From: Dunaliella salina
Taxonomy: Eukaryota; Chlorophyta; Chlorophyceae; Chlamydomonadales; Dunaliellaceae
DNA: 14,951 nucleotides
Reading direction: 5' to 3'
NCBI GenBank assembly: GCA_002284615.2
Contig: MU069812.1
Span: 80,411 to 95,361, forward strand
Position 1 is the stretch's first letter. The number at the start of each line of letters is the position of its first letter. The position numbers and the translations under genes are program-made. Under the pieces are notes generated by a model. It was not told where the DNA came from and did no database searches. It saw only the letters and a program-made list of their open reading frames with translations. Shown here one piece after another: positions 10,627 to 14,907 of the stretch.

Positions 10627-13600
10627 GAGGAGGCTGCAGAGCATGCCCATGCAGCGGTGGTGCACCCGGCGACAAGAGGGACGTGGGCCGCAGTGGCGAA
10701 GGTCCTGTCGGCGAGCATCGCCGCACACCCAGCCCCCCCGAAAGTGCCCCTGCCCCAGCCCCCGGTGCCAACTGCGGAGGACCTTTGTCCCTTGAAAGCG
10801 TCTGTTGAACCCCCAATGGCTCGCTGGCCCCCCCTACCCCCCCTCCCAGTTTGCTGCCTGGGCCTTTACCAGTTGTACCGCTGTTGCTGCCCCGTAGCAT
10901 GTCTAGGTACTCCGCGGCGCCCGTGTCGTGGACGGAGCCAGGCGGCGACGCAGCCTGGTTCACCGCATCTGGCACCTCACTGCAGCTTGGTGCTAAGCTG
11001 GCTGACCCGCCGTTGCTGTCTCTGTCAGTGGGGGGTGGTGGCATAGGACTCTGACAAGGCCCCAGCACACTGCTCCTCCGCCCTGGTACCTGAGACCCCC
11101 GGGCCTGATGATCCCCCGACGTCAGCCCCACCGTGCTATTGCTCGCATGGTGGGGGGACGACGCCCGCCCCCTACCCTCCACTTCCTCCGGGTAATGCCC
11201 CTCGCTGCCTTGGTGTCCCGCGCCAGCCAAACTGAGCATGGAAGGTCTCATGGCTGCCAGGCCTCGAGCAGGGGCAGCAGGGGGAGGGCTGATCCTGCCC
11301 GGGAGGTGGTGGGACGACAGCTGCCGGAGCTTTGAGGGCTCCGCGCCGTGGGCGCCGAGGGGTTGGACTTGGTCCAGCAAAGACATGTGCGCACGGCTGG
11401 GGAGGATGGATGGGGTGCTGCCCCCGCTGGGCTCCACCTTGAGAGCCGCAAGGCCATCCTGAGTGTGTGGAGGCATCACAAACCGAAGCTTGAGTGCAGG
11501 TGGGTAGTGTTTGGGACGCCGGCAACAGTGCTTTAGCTTGTAAAGTTCGTCTTGGCAAGCATGTGTGCTGGCGATACGTGTGTGCAACAAAGCTCCAACC
11601 TGCAAAGGGGCGCTGTCCCCAGTGGGCTTTACTGTGAGTGCGGCGAGGCCATCCCGAGTGTGCACCAAGGAATGGTTGGCCAATGCCATGCATACATGCC
11701 CATAAACATTACATTTCCCCTGCCAAGAAATTGATATGAACGACATATTTGTACGGAATTGGCCAAGTGTGCAAATGGAAGCATGGATGCAGGTGGGTAG
11801 TGTTGCTCAGGATGGAGGGCACCAAGAATCTGGGAAAACTTGGATCGAACTGCTTCGTTTTGCTTGAAGACAGGAGATGTGCTGCCAGAGCGTTAAGGCC
11901 ACAACTTTAAAGCTGGCTGTGGGAGCAGAGCCGCGTTCTATGTGCAGGGGTATGAGGCAAACTTTGTTTTGCACACTAGAGGATGGATTCTGGCCAAGAC
12001 CAAGCTGTGAGGTCAATGCATCAATAAGGTGAGGGATGAGAGTGTACCATTACAATTGCTGTAATGTCACCATAATGCTTTCCATTTTGAATGACCTCGC
12101 AGGAACATGACCATCCAACTCCAGGGTCAAAAACCCCCACCACCAATGTCTCGAGGGGAACTTCTCAAATTTGGGGTGATATAGCGTGATATTACAGTAA
12201 TACCAAGTGGTATTGCGTGATATTACAGTAATGCCCATTTCGTATAATATGATATTATTACCCGCACCTTAGCATTAGGGATTCAATAAAAAAATGCAAC
12301 AAAACAGCACGTGCAGCTATTCGATTTGGATTGCGCTGCCCTGCAGGAAAAAAAGGGGGCTGGTACTGCGCACATGGCGGCATGTGAAGTGCTTGTAAGC
12401 AATGGCCCCTCATGCATGCAGTGCTCATGAATCGGAGGGTTGGGTAAAGAGGGTTGGGCACTGGCAGAAGAGGGTCAAAGAGCCTCTTTGGGGCCGCTTT
12501 AGCCCTCTTTGAAGCCTCTTTGCCAACTTCTTTAACCCCTGTACATCCTACTCGTCTTCTTGAATCCTACTCGCGTGTGACTGTTACTGCTGTTGAAGCT
12601 GCAGGATGACCCTGATATAATTGATACACTGCTTGCAGGGCTAGCCAGTGGTGCTGCAGGTGCACCTGGTCCCCAAAGCAACGCTTTGATTGGAGTGCAG
12701 AGGATGGTTGCATTACTTCCCCAAAGCATGCTGTGACCAATGTGCCAGAGGATGGGTGCACCATGTCTTTATTAAAGCAAATTGTGAGTAAAGCACGTTG
12801 TGAGTAAACGCCAGAGGATGGGTGCACCATAAAGGGGTCAAAGGTTACCAGGTTACAAGTAGAAGGAGGCCTCTAGTCAAATCGACTGACTGCTAGCCTG
12901 CTCATAAAAAGAAAGAGGATGAGTGCACCATCATGGGGTCAAAACTCGGCCGTTTTGGGGGGTCCTGTCAAAGGAAACTTCACTGAAGCTCCCTGGCCTC
13001 GCCTTCCCCAAATCTTTTTGTGCAGTTATGTTCCATGTCTACAGACACGACTCTGCAGAATAGGTTGCGGGGGGATCGGCTCGGTGTGTGTGCTAGGGTG
13101 CTCAATAAGGGGGAAAAGGGGCCATGTAGTGAAAGATGGGGATTTTCCACCCTATCCCACTTCGTCAAACTTACCCTCAGGATTGTAGCAGTGGTATAGC
13201 CGACAATATTGCAAAAAAAATGGGGTCGATTGGTGGTTGGGTCAGGGTGGGCGAGAACGTCCTGGGAGGCTATGTGGACCTGTAAGCCCTCACCCCTGTT
13301 TTCCCTCGCCTCTGTTTGTGATTGAAATGCCGGAGGACAGGTGCACCATACCCTCAAAACACATTGTGATTGCCAGGGGATGGATGCACCATTTCTTCAA
13401 ACCATGGTGTGATTGGAGTGCCTGAGGATGGGTGCACCATTTCTTCAAACCACGTTGTGATGGAAGAGCCAGAGGGTGTACCATGCCCTCAAAGCACGTT
13501 GTGATTGAAGTGCCCGAGGATGGGTCCACCATGAGATGGGTGTACCATGTCCTTATCAAAGCACATTGTGAAATTAGTGCCAGACAATGGGTGCAATGTT

Positions 13601-13748
13601 TCCTCAAAGCGCGCTGTGTTTGAAGTGCCAGAGGATGCCAGCCTCACCATCTTGTGGGGTCTCAAGAGCAGAGCATCGGCACTCTTCATGTCCTTGTGGC
13701 CTTGCTCCAGAGCGCGGGAGGCTGCACAAACAGGCACAGCACAAGTAA

Positions 13749-13811
<63 letters not shown>

Positions 13812-14830
13812 CTCTGAGCACACATTGCATATGTACAAGTGGGCAACTTTGCTGCACAAGAGGCGTGCACAAAGCTTGCAAGGATGGAATGCATCGATTA
13901 GTTGCATGCCACCGTCCACCTCTGCCGCCCCACCACACAAAGCTTGCAAGGATGAAATGCATGGATTCGCTGCATGCCACTGTCCACCTCCGCCGCCCCA
14001 CCACACGAAGCTTGCAAGGATGGCATGCATGGGTTCGCTGCATACCACTGTCCACCTTTGCCGCCCTACCACACCTTCCTATCCCTGCAGCGCTCCATCA
14101 TGCCCAGCACGCCCTGCAACTCAACGTACTGAGTGTCCCATCATGTCTGGCCCCACATGCCATAATGTGTGCTCCATCACACTCTATCATGCCCATGTAG
14201 CAAGCTCCATCACGCCACGGGCTCCGTGCAAGTGTACCATCATGCACCACCTCACCTAGCGTATTGCATGCCTCTGTCACACTCTATCATGCCCATGCTG
14301 CAACCTTCAAGACGCCCCGTGCTCCATGCCAGTGCTCCATCATGTATGGCCCTGTCGAGCAGTATGCATGCTCCATCACTCTCTAACGAGCCAATGTTAT
14401 TCAAGTTTCATCATGCCTAGCGTTACCTAGAGTCTGCCTTCATCTTCCTAAACCCTGAAACGCTGCGTTGGTGCACCGTACTCAAAACAATCCCCAAAAA
14501 TCTGATATGGTCACACGTTTATGTTGTAGCCCTGCAGCCATGCGCCTTCACACATTGCCTTTTTGGGTGAAACCAAAGACCTCACCTAAGGTCTGCCGGC
14601 TATGCTTGAGGGCCGCCAGCCCAGACAGGCTGACATTGTTGTTGGAAGCCGGCGTCACTCCTGCCTTGCCGCCAGGCAACGAGCCGTTCCCGCCCTGCTG
14701 CTCCGGCTGCAGATGCGCAGCCCCCGTCCCCTCCCCTTCCCGCCCACGCATCAAGTCGCGCATGGACGCGGCAGACTGGTCCACCTCCCCCCGCGCTGCC
14801 GACACCACGCTCTGGCTGCTGCTGCTGCCG
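207..14830 (-). CDS. Multi-exon gene for a TOG-domain (CLASP/TOGARAM-like) microtubule protein, partial at both ends
   Basis: This is the overall gene model; the exons are listed separately. Nine minus-strand exons (245, 74, 925, 146, 618, 95, 189, 151 and 153 bp) join with matching phases at all eight junctions: 1/1, 0/0, 1/1, 0/0, 0/0, 2/2, 2/2 and 0/0. The joined frame has no stop over about 865 codons. The first roughly 765 residues are low-complexity linker rich in Gly, Ala, Ser, Pro and Gln. The last two exons make a HEAT-like segment with a DW pair, an RRIVAHHPEV helix and an LRSF turn, the layout of CLASP-type TOG domains. TOG domains bind tubulin and act on microtubule plus ends or, in TOGARAM/crescerin proteins, on ciliary axonemes. 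The ciliary role is an inference. Start and stop codons lie outside the window, and extra exons in the large introns cannot be excluded. Confidence 0.6.
420..1190. repeat. Minisatellite iterating the exon 9 acceptor, part 1
   Basis: The core CTGGCCCTGCAGGTGCATGC (plus strand) or a close variant recurs at about 437, 532, 692, 769, 811, 898, 940, 1022, 1104 and 1148, separated by GTGGTGATGTTG-type filler. Read on the minus strand each core is CACCTGCAG|GGCCAGCAT, nearly identical to the real acceptor and first codons of exon 9. A piece near 470-500 also resembles the exon's next bases (GGGAGT..TTGATGGC). The array lies in the intron before exon 9. Confidence 0.78.
1290..1515. mobile_element. 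Foldback/MITE-like element with ~100-bp inverted arms
   Basis: The two arms pair around a centre at about 1402 with a loop of nine bases (GAAGCAATT). The best part pairs 1341-1397 with 1407-1463 with few mismatches, for example CCTCTTGGATGG at 1341-1352 against CCATCCAAGAGG at 1452-1463. The outer parts are diverged CTG/CAG-rich sequence. It interrupts the minisatellite, which resumes at about 1520. No coding capacity and no clear target-site duplication are visible. Confidence 0.65.
1521..1720. repeat. Minisatellite iterating the exon 9 acceptor, part 2
   Basis: The array resumes after the foldback with GTGCTGTTGTGGTGCTG filler and two more CTGGCCCTGCAGGTGCATGC cores at about 1602 and 1678. 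Its identity with part 1 suggests that the foldback inserted into an existing array. Confidence 0.72.
1721..2093. other. Intron without recognisable feature
   Basis: A minus-strand reading of 1740-1880 is briefly open and codon-like, but it holds stops and has no matched splice pair. A 12-base poly-T lies at about 1971-1982. I see nothing else that I can name. Confidence 0.4.
2094..2212. repeat. 58-bp direct duplication
   Basis: The segment GCACACTTTCCAGATG..CAAGCACAT..AATAACTTG..CCCTTG occurs at 2094-2151 and 2152-2212. The copies differ by a few substitutions and a four-base insertion. It lies in the intron and has no evident relation to an exon. Confidence 0.75.
2213..2559. other. Intron without recognisable feature
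   Basis: Short open stretches on both strands lack consistent splice sites or familiar motifs. I see no repeat with other parts of the window. Confidence 0.35.
2560..3191 (-). repeat. Five decayed downstream copies of exon 8 with its donor and 5' intron
   Basis: Copies of the exon 8 3' half end at donor positions 2585, 2721, 2859, 2955 and 3097, spaced alternately by about 96 and 140 bases. The copy at 2585 has a frameshift, a stop and TTGCGC in place of GTGCGC. The copies at 2721, 2859 and 3097 keep a GTGCG donor but hold in-frame stops. The copy at 2955-3030 is open and reads RSLRCAIYKMMQANNVDCKE to LDWQ, but lacks the first half of the exon and any good acceptor. Each unit carries the intron segment CCTTGCTTTTGGGGG on the minus strand. 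Confidence 0.75.
3192..3342 (-). CDS. Exon 8: first helices of the TOG domain
   Basis: The acceptor is CTCCTCACAG|TGCTGG and the donor GATTGGCAG|GTGCGC. One base completes a codon, then 50 codons follow and the exon leaves in phase 0. The peptide starts AGFWEKSMKPLEELSAAEL, passes PEPERSLRCAINKMMQANN and ends SDRKELDWQ. The Asp-Trp pair at the end matches the conserved DW at the start of CLASP/TOGARAM-type TOG repeats, and joining the next exon continues the HEAT helix in frame. This is the only intact member of a degenerate tandem set: about five broken copies lie downstream (2560-3150) and three upstream (3366-3800) in the transcribed direction. Confidence 0.73.
3343..3800 (-). repeat. Three decayed upstream copies of exon 8
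   Basis: The copy at about 3366-3477 retains the acceptor TGTGTACAG and reads SWEKVIKPLEELSAAELTPL, but breaks off after NNMM and runs straight into the acceptor of exon 8. The copy at about 3521-3632 reads FWGKSMKPLDELSATEYTPL and ends in a TGA. The copy at about 3709-3745 keeps only FWEQSVKP. A segment with GCATCACCAGCCTGCTGAAG (minus strand, about 3755-3780) is also duplicated near 3650-3680. None can replace exon 8 in a normal transcript. Confidence 0.7.
3946..4278 (+). pseudogene. Decayed plus-strand ORF of unknown family
   Basis: One plus frame of 110 codons contains only two internal stops (TAG after about 17 codons, TGA near the middle) before a TAA, with no frameshift. Between the stops it looks like real protein: KVWVHIKQLIRTGNAATCPQ and GMGKKGLL, then NPQVKKWKKQMRRDKEPVFE and TLRVFLADLVNP. 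It is basic and AT-richer than the exons and runs against the host gene, so an inserted mobile or viral remnant is plausible. I do not recognise the family. The opposite strand also shows open frames, which look like shadows. Confidence 0.35.
4351..4399. repeat. 49-bp AT-rich palindrome
   Basis: Arms of 24 bases centred on 4375 match at about 21 positions; the inner 14 bases (TAATAAATTGTTGA and its complement) match at 13. It lies about 70 bases after the stop of the plus-strand decayed ORF and may be an end or hairpin of the same insert. Confidence 0.7.
4400..4936. other. Intron without recognisable feature
   Basis: This is part of the intron between exons 7 and 8. A minus-strand open frame directly continues from exon 7 past its donor and holds no domain that I recognise. 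No repeat is visible. Confidence 0.4.
4937..5125 (-). CDS. Exon 7: linker leading into the TOG domain
   Basis: The chosen acceptor is TTTGCTGCCCCAG|GTATGC and the donor is GCGACGGG|GTGGGT. It is 189 bases: one base completing a codon, 62 codons and two bases. The peptide reads YAARTRLAPAAFERLKLRSA, then DMPHPNHGGAIATPTAATQP, and ends YSPLSSAKSATG. A second acceptor in the same phase (TTGCGGAG|CGCC) lies inside the exon and would shorten it by about 15 codons. The donor GTGGGT is weaker than the others, yet its phase (2) exactly fits the following exon. Upstream in the intron the acceptor region is repeated twice more with a period of about 127 bp. Confidence 0.58.
5126..5475 (-). repeat. ~127-bp tandem array iterating the exon 7 acceptor region
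   Basis: The segment GGGCAGCATACCTGGGGCA (plus strand) and its flank recur near 5113, 5240 and 5366, each followed by GCGGGAGAGCAAGGAGG-type sequence, GAGCAGCAAGCAGGGTCAT and ATCATTCCAC. On the minus strand the first copy is the exon 7 acceptor. The two upstream copies keep CAG or GGT at that point but have drifted. Open frames through this array are repeat artefacts. Confidence 0.75.
5476..5649. other. Intron without recognisable feature
   Basis: Short unique stretch between two arrays; nothing is recognised. Confidence 0.35.
5650..6015. repeat. 58-bp minisatellite, about six copies
   Basis: The unit CACATGGGGGGTCCATGCCT followed by TCCCTGCGCCTCAAACATTG and TGTGACTGTTTCACACAG recurs. The last copies (5891 and 5949) are identical over most of the unit and earlier ones are diverged. 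It lies in the intron after exon 6 and I see no link to the exon 6 donor. Confidence 0.78.
6176..6270 (-). CDS. Exon 6: Ala/Gly/Ser linker
   Basis: The acceptor TGTGTTTCCAG|GCGGCT is strong and the donor CCCCAT|GTAAGTC fits the consensus exactly. There are 31 codons plus two bases, phase 0 in and phase 2 out. The peptide starts AAGGTLSAVPGGLVGSNAAA and ends SSGSNCASP. It is short and low in complexity, but both splice sites and both phases fit its neighbours, which would be unlikely by chance. The split codon AT|G joins the next exon as Met if the 5125 acceptor is used. Confidence 0.6.
6308..6544 (+). other. Plus-strand ORF fragment of unknown origin
   Basis: A 78-codon open frame starts MKSIGTGVAEHIRNGCVIST and contains LVKRLDWKWALHVPGRDN. 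Its composition is protein-like and the opposite strand has stops, but there is no recognised motif, and it lies inside an intron in the opposite direction. It may be a remnant of an inserted element or simply chance. Confidence 0.22.
6640..7120 (-). repeat. ~79-bp array iterating the exon 5 donor, plus a copy of the exon 5 3' end
   Basis: The plus-strand motif CAGCTCTCCTCAC, which is the complement of the exon 5 donor GTGAGGAGAGCTG, recurs at about 6698, 6778, 6857, 6933 and 7027, and as the real donor at 7308-7320. Most copies are followed by CCATCAGGCCACA. At 7030-7120 the last roughly 80 bases of exon 5 are also copied (GGGGGGCGCACTGCCTGCAC against GGGGGGAGCACTGCCAGCAC), with the donor changed to CTCATG, i.e. 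lost. Confidence 0.7.
7130..7294. mobile_element. ~165-bp MITE-like element with 11-bp terminal inverted repeats
   Basis: The ends are TAGGGATCGGC at 7130-7140 and GCCGATCCCTA at 7284-7294, a perfect inverted repeat. The interior is built of palindromic ATATAGCGCTATAT-like words (for example 7192-7204 and 7243-7256) and is AT-rich. TA at both ends suits a TA-targeting family, but the superfamily is not certain. It lies between the decayed copy of the exon 5 end and the real donor. Confidence 0.7.
7321..7938 (-). CDS. Exon 5: Gly/Ala-rich linker of 206 codons
   Basis: The acceptor is AAGGTCAGCAG|GGCCAATC and the donor CCTAAGCCG|GTGAGG. It is 618 bases, phase 0 in and phase 0 out. The peptide starts GQSPWGTFGAFGGGGG and has Gly-rich, Arg/Lys-dotted segments and an Ala run (NAAAAAAPLPHDQPD). 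It ends TSASGLASAGSAPPIPKP. The GC content is high and the frame is clean. Repeats flank both ends: the acceptor side lies in a tandem array of about 130 bp reaching 8330, and the donor motif CTCTCCTCAC (plus strand) recurs downstream with a period of about 79 bp. A decayed copy of the last roughly 80 bases of the exon lies at 7030-7120. Confidence 0.68.
7939..8330 (-). repeat. ~130-bp tandem array iterating the exon 5 acceptor
   Basis: The plus-strand unit GGCCCTGCAGGCTTTGTGCC followed by AGGGGCTCGGATTGGTGGT, GTGGACAGCC, CCCTGCACATGCATG and GATGCTCTCCAGTGC begins at about 7935, 8062 and 8190, with a degraded fourth start near 8320. On the minus strand each unit ends in a TGCAG|GGCC-like junction, the same as the real acceptor of exon 5. 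Confidence 0.75.
8341..8400. repeat. 20-bp tandem repeat, three copies
   Basis: AAGGGATCGGATTGATTGCC occurs twice exactly, and a third time as CAGGGATCGGATTGATTGAT. The unit is a stuttered piece of the larger array next to it (CAAGGGCTTGAAGTAATTGA). Confidence 0.9.
8401..9160. other. Intron with one dispersed ~70-bp duplication
   Basis: Another piece of the previous array (TGGTACAAGCCTT..GACAGCC..GCACATGCATGAA) lies at 8399-8446. The segment CCTCACCCAGCACTCGCCC followed by CAGCTCACA and CTCACACCTCAA occurs at about 8688 and 8956. CTGGGACGCA is also repeated at about 8671 and 8768. An open minus frame at 8459-8620 has an acceptor-like GTACAG but no donor, so I do not call an exon. Confidence 0.5.
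9161..9306 (-). CDS. Exon 4: basic helix linker (functional member of a four-copy tandem set)
   Basis: The acceptor is GCGTGTGCAG|CGCGCTCG and the donor CCAGTCCAG|GTGTGT. The exon enters with two bases that complete a codon, then has 48 codons and leaves in phase 0. The peptide begins RSETFSPNKVELLANLKRRQ, an amphipathic basic helix, and continues IEKRVPSSQLPSRKASADGE to VLLDQPVQ. Three further copies of its first half lie just upstream in the same intron (to about 9640), all with stops or frameshifts. Only this copy also has the 3' half and a donor. The SPNK motif with flanking basic residues might be a microtubule or phosphorylation-prone linker, but that is speculation. Confidence 0.65.
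9340..9640 (-). repeat. Three decayed upstream copies of exon 4
   Basis: Minus-strand copies with GCAGCGC acceptors lie at about 9340-9416, 9445-9525 and 9555-9632. Recognisable pieces are AGCCCCAACAAGGTCGAATT (second copy, with stops before it and after the KRR) and a frameshifted CCCCAATAAAGTGGAGCT (third). The first has CCCCTAAAAGGTGGAGC. All have lost the frame of exon 4 and lack its second half. The spacing is about 110 bases. Confidence 0.75.
9754..9842. repeat. (CA)n microsatellite
   Basis: Pure CA at 9754-9816, then interrupted CA to 9842 (GCAC, TCAG). On the coding strand of the host gene it is (GT)n. Confidence 0.97.
9870..10235. repeat. Short-unit minisatellite (CAGGCCATGCAGTGCT type)
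   Basis: The words GCTCAGGC, GGCCATGCAG and CAGTGCTCAGGC recur more than twenty times with units of roughly 12-18 bases. The units keep one plus frame open for over 100 codons (Cys/Ala/Ser/Gln-rich), which I regard as an artefact of the repeat. Confidence 0.8.
10375..10505. repeat. ~48-bp tandem repeat, three copies
   Basis: The unit TGCTGCTTGTGCACGCAGAT followed by ATGGCAGC, an A-run and GCACCCCT occurs three times, starting at about 10386, 10434 and 10478, with variable A-runs. A weaker fourth copy (CTTGTGCATGCAGGTAAGGC) begins near 10341. It lies in the intron just after exon 3. Confidence 0.78.
10534..11458 (-). CDS. Exon 3: large low-complexity linker with poly-Gln run
   Basis: The acceptor is CACACACTCAG|GATGGC and the donor GGGTGGGG|GTGAGT. 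It encodes 308 codons plus one base, entering in phase 0 and leaving in phase 1. The peptide starts DGLAALKVEPSGGSTPS and is rich in Ser, Pro, Gly and Ala, with patches such as SPMPPPPTDRDSNGG. A (CAG)n run near the 3' end (about 10598-10626) encodes roughly ten glutamines after HALQPP. The exon ends RPNLWLHNLAEEEGG. It is the longest exon in the window and its frame has no interruption. I see no folded domain, so a disordered linker is the best reading. The reading frame happens to stay open upstream of 11458, but that part is intron holding a decayed copy of the exon's own 5' end. Confidence 0.72.
11459..12024 (-). repeat. Intron with a decayed copy of the exon 3 acceptor and first codons
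   Basis: At 11611-11658 (minus strand) CACTCGG|GATGGCCTCGCC matches the exon 3 start CACTCAG|GATGGCCTTGCG and continues as DGLAALTVKPTGDSAP, but the AG of the acceptor is now GG. A piece of the intron (plus strand GCAGGTGGGTAGTGTT) occurs at about 11496 and 11790. The rest to 12024 shows nothing that I recognise. Confidence 0.65.
12025..12272. mobile_element. Possible ~248-bp MITE
   Basis: The ends are TAAGGTGAGGG at the left and CCCGCACCTTA at the right, an inverted repeat with one mismatch. Further in, CATTAC..CTGTAAT.TCAC appears at the left (about 12049-12070) and its complement at the right, so the inverted ends extend some 45 bases with gaps. GTGATATTACAGTAAT is directly repeated inside at about 12190 and 12218, flanking a small palindrome (AATACCAAGTGGTATT). 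Confidence 0.5.
12442..12539. mobile_element. Small foldback, ~98 bp
   Basis: GGGTAAAGAGGGTTGG at the left matches the complement of CCAACTTCTTTAACCC at the right with few differences. The interior repeats AAAGAGG/CCTCTTT words in both orientations. It may be a tiny non-autonomous element or a hairpin-prone repeat. Confidence 0.5.
12690..13647 (-). repeat. ~58-bp dispersed and tandem repeat next to the exon 2 donor
   Basis: The plus-strand unit GTGCCAGAGGATGGGTGCAC followed by CAT..CTTC/CCTC.AAAGCACGTTGTGATTG recurs at about 12740, 12808, 12912, 13330, 13373, 13418, 13470, 13512, 13580 and 13626. The last copy runs into the exon 2 donor: minus-strand ATG|GTGAGGCTGGCATCCTC corresponds to ATGGTGCACCCATCCTC in the others. 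The stretch 12935-13310 is mostly unique and holds the possible cassette exon. Confidence 0.7.
13175..13279 (-). CDS. Possible cassette exon, phase 0/0
   Basis: A 105-base open stretch lies between CTTACAG|GTC and CTGAGG|GTAAGT, the latter a perfect donor. It is 35 codons long, starts VHIASQDVLAHPDPTTN and contains HFFCNIVGYTTATILR. Because it begins and ends in phase 0, it could sit between the exons at 13648 and 11458 without changing the frame, and could also be skipped. Against it: the acceptor has a poor pyrimidine tract, the peptide does not resemble the linkers around it, and it holds a T-run. It may be chance. Confidence 0.3.
13648..13721 (-). CDS. Exon 2: short charged helix-like exon
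   Basis: The acceptor is a pyrimidine/GT-rich stretch ending TTTGTGCAG. The donor is AAGATG|GTGAGG. The exon contributes two bases to the codon begun by the previous exon, then 24 codons reading SRALEQGHKDMKSADALLLR and PHKM, and ends in phase 0. Codon use is GC-ending, like the other exons. The acceptor lies about 30 bases after a long (AC)n tract on the coding strand. The donor forms the edge of a tandem array of about 58 bp that fills the next 330 bases of the intron. No known domain is visible. Confidence 0.58.
13751..13809. repeat. (GT)n microsatellite
   Basis: Uninterrupted GT of 59 bases. On the coding strand it is (AC)n, ending about 30 bases before the exon 2 acceptor. Confidence 0.97.
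13872..14075. repeat. 68-bp tandem repeat, three copies
   Basis: Units start with AAGCTTGCAAGGATG at 13872, 13940 and 14008 and continue GCATGCCAC.GTCCACCT and CGCCGCCCCACCACAC. They differ at a few positions. The array lies in the intron before exon 2, upstream of the (AC)n tract. Confidence 0.85.
14090..14440. repeat. Degenerate CTCCATCATGCC-type repeat with donor-like pieces
   Basis: CTCCATCATGCC, CTCTATCATGCCCATG and related words recur about ten times at irregular spacing. Within it, ACCTCACCTAGCGT (about 14249) and TTACCTAGAGTCTGCC (about 14426) resemble the exon 1 donor region GACCTCACCTAAGGTCTGCC (14579-14598), so exon 1 may also have decayed donor copies. That link is weaker than the others. 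Confidence 0.5.
14586..14830 (-). CDS. Exon 1 of the visible gene: Ser/Gly-rich linker
   Basis: The acceptor is CGGCTCAG at 14831-14838, directly after a long (CA)n tract on the coding strand. The donor is TTAG|GTGAGG. The exon begins with the last base of a codon, has 81 full codons and ends with the first base of a codon. The peptide starts GSSSQSVVSAARGEVDQ, passes through an RGREGEG and QPEQQGGNG stretch, and ends SLSGLAALKHSRQTL. The composition suits a disordered linker before a TOG domain. The frame stays open back into the CA repeat, so the 5' boundary is less certain than the donor. Its GLAALK motif reappears at the start of the exon at 10534-11458. Confidence 0.62.
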
Positions 14831-14837
14831 CTGAGCC

Positions 14838-14857
14838 GTGTGTGTGTGTGTGCGCGG

Positions 14858-14903
<46 letters not shown>

Positions 14904-14907
14904 CATC

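Noticed and set aside
11459..11746. Open extension of the exon 3 frame upstream to a Met
   Set aside because: A good acceptor at 11459 gives the right phase to follow exon 2, and the extension consists of intron with a decayed copy of the exon start.
13547..14259. Plus-strand ORFs of 217 and 201 codons with a Cys-Val run
   Set aside because: They include the (GT)n tract and the 68-bp and CTCCATCATGCC arrays, and are antisense to exon 2.
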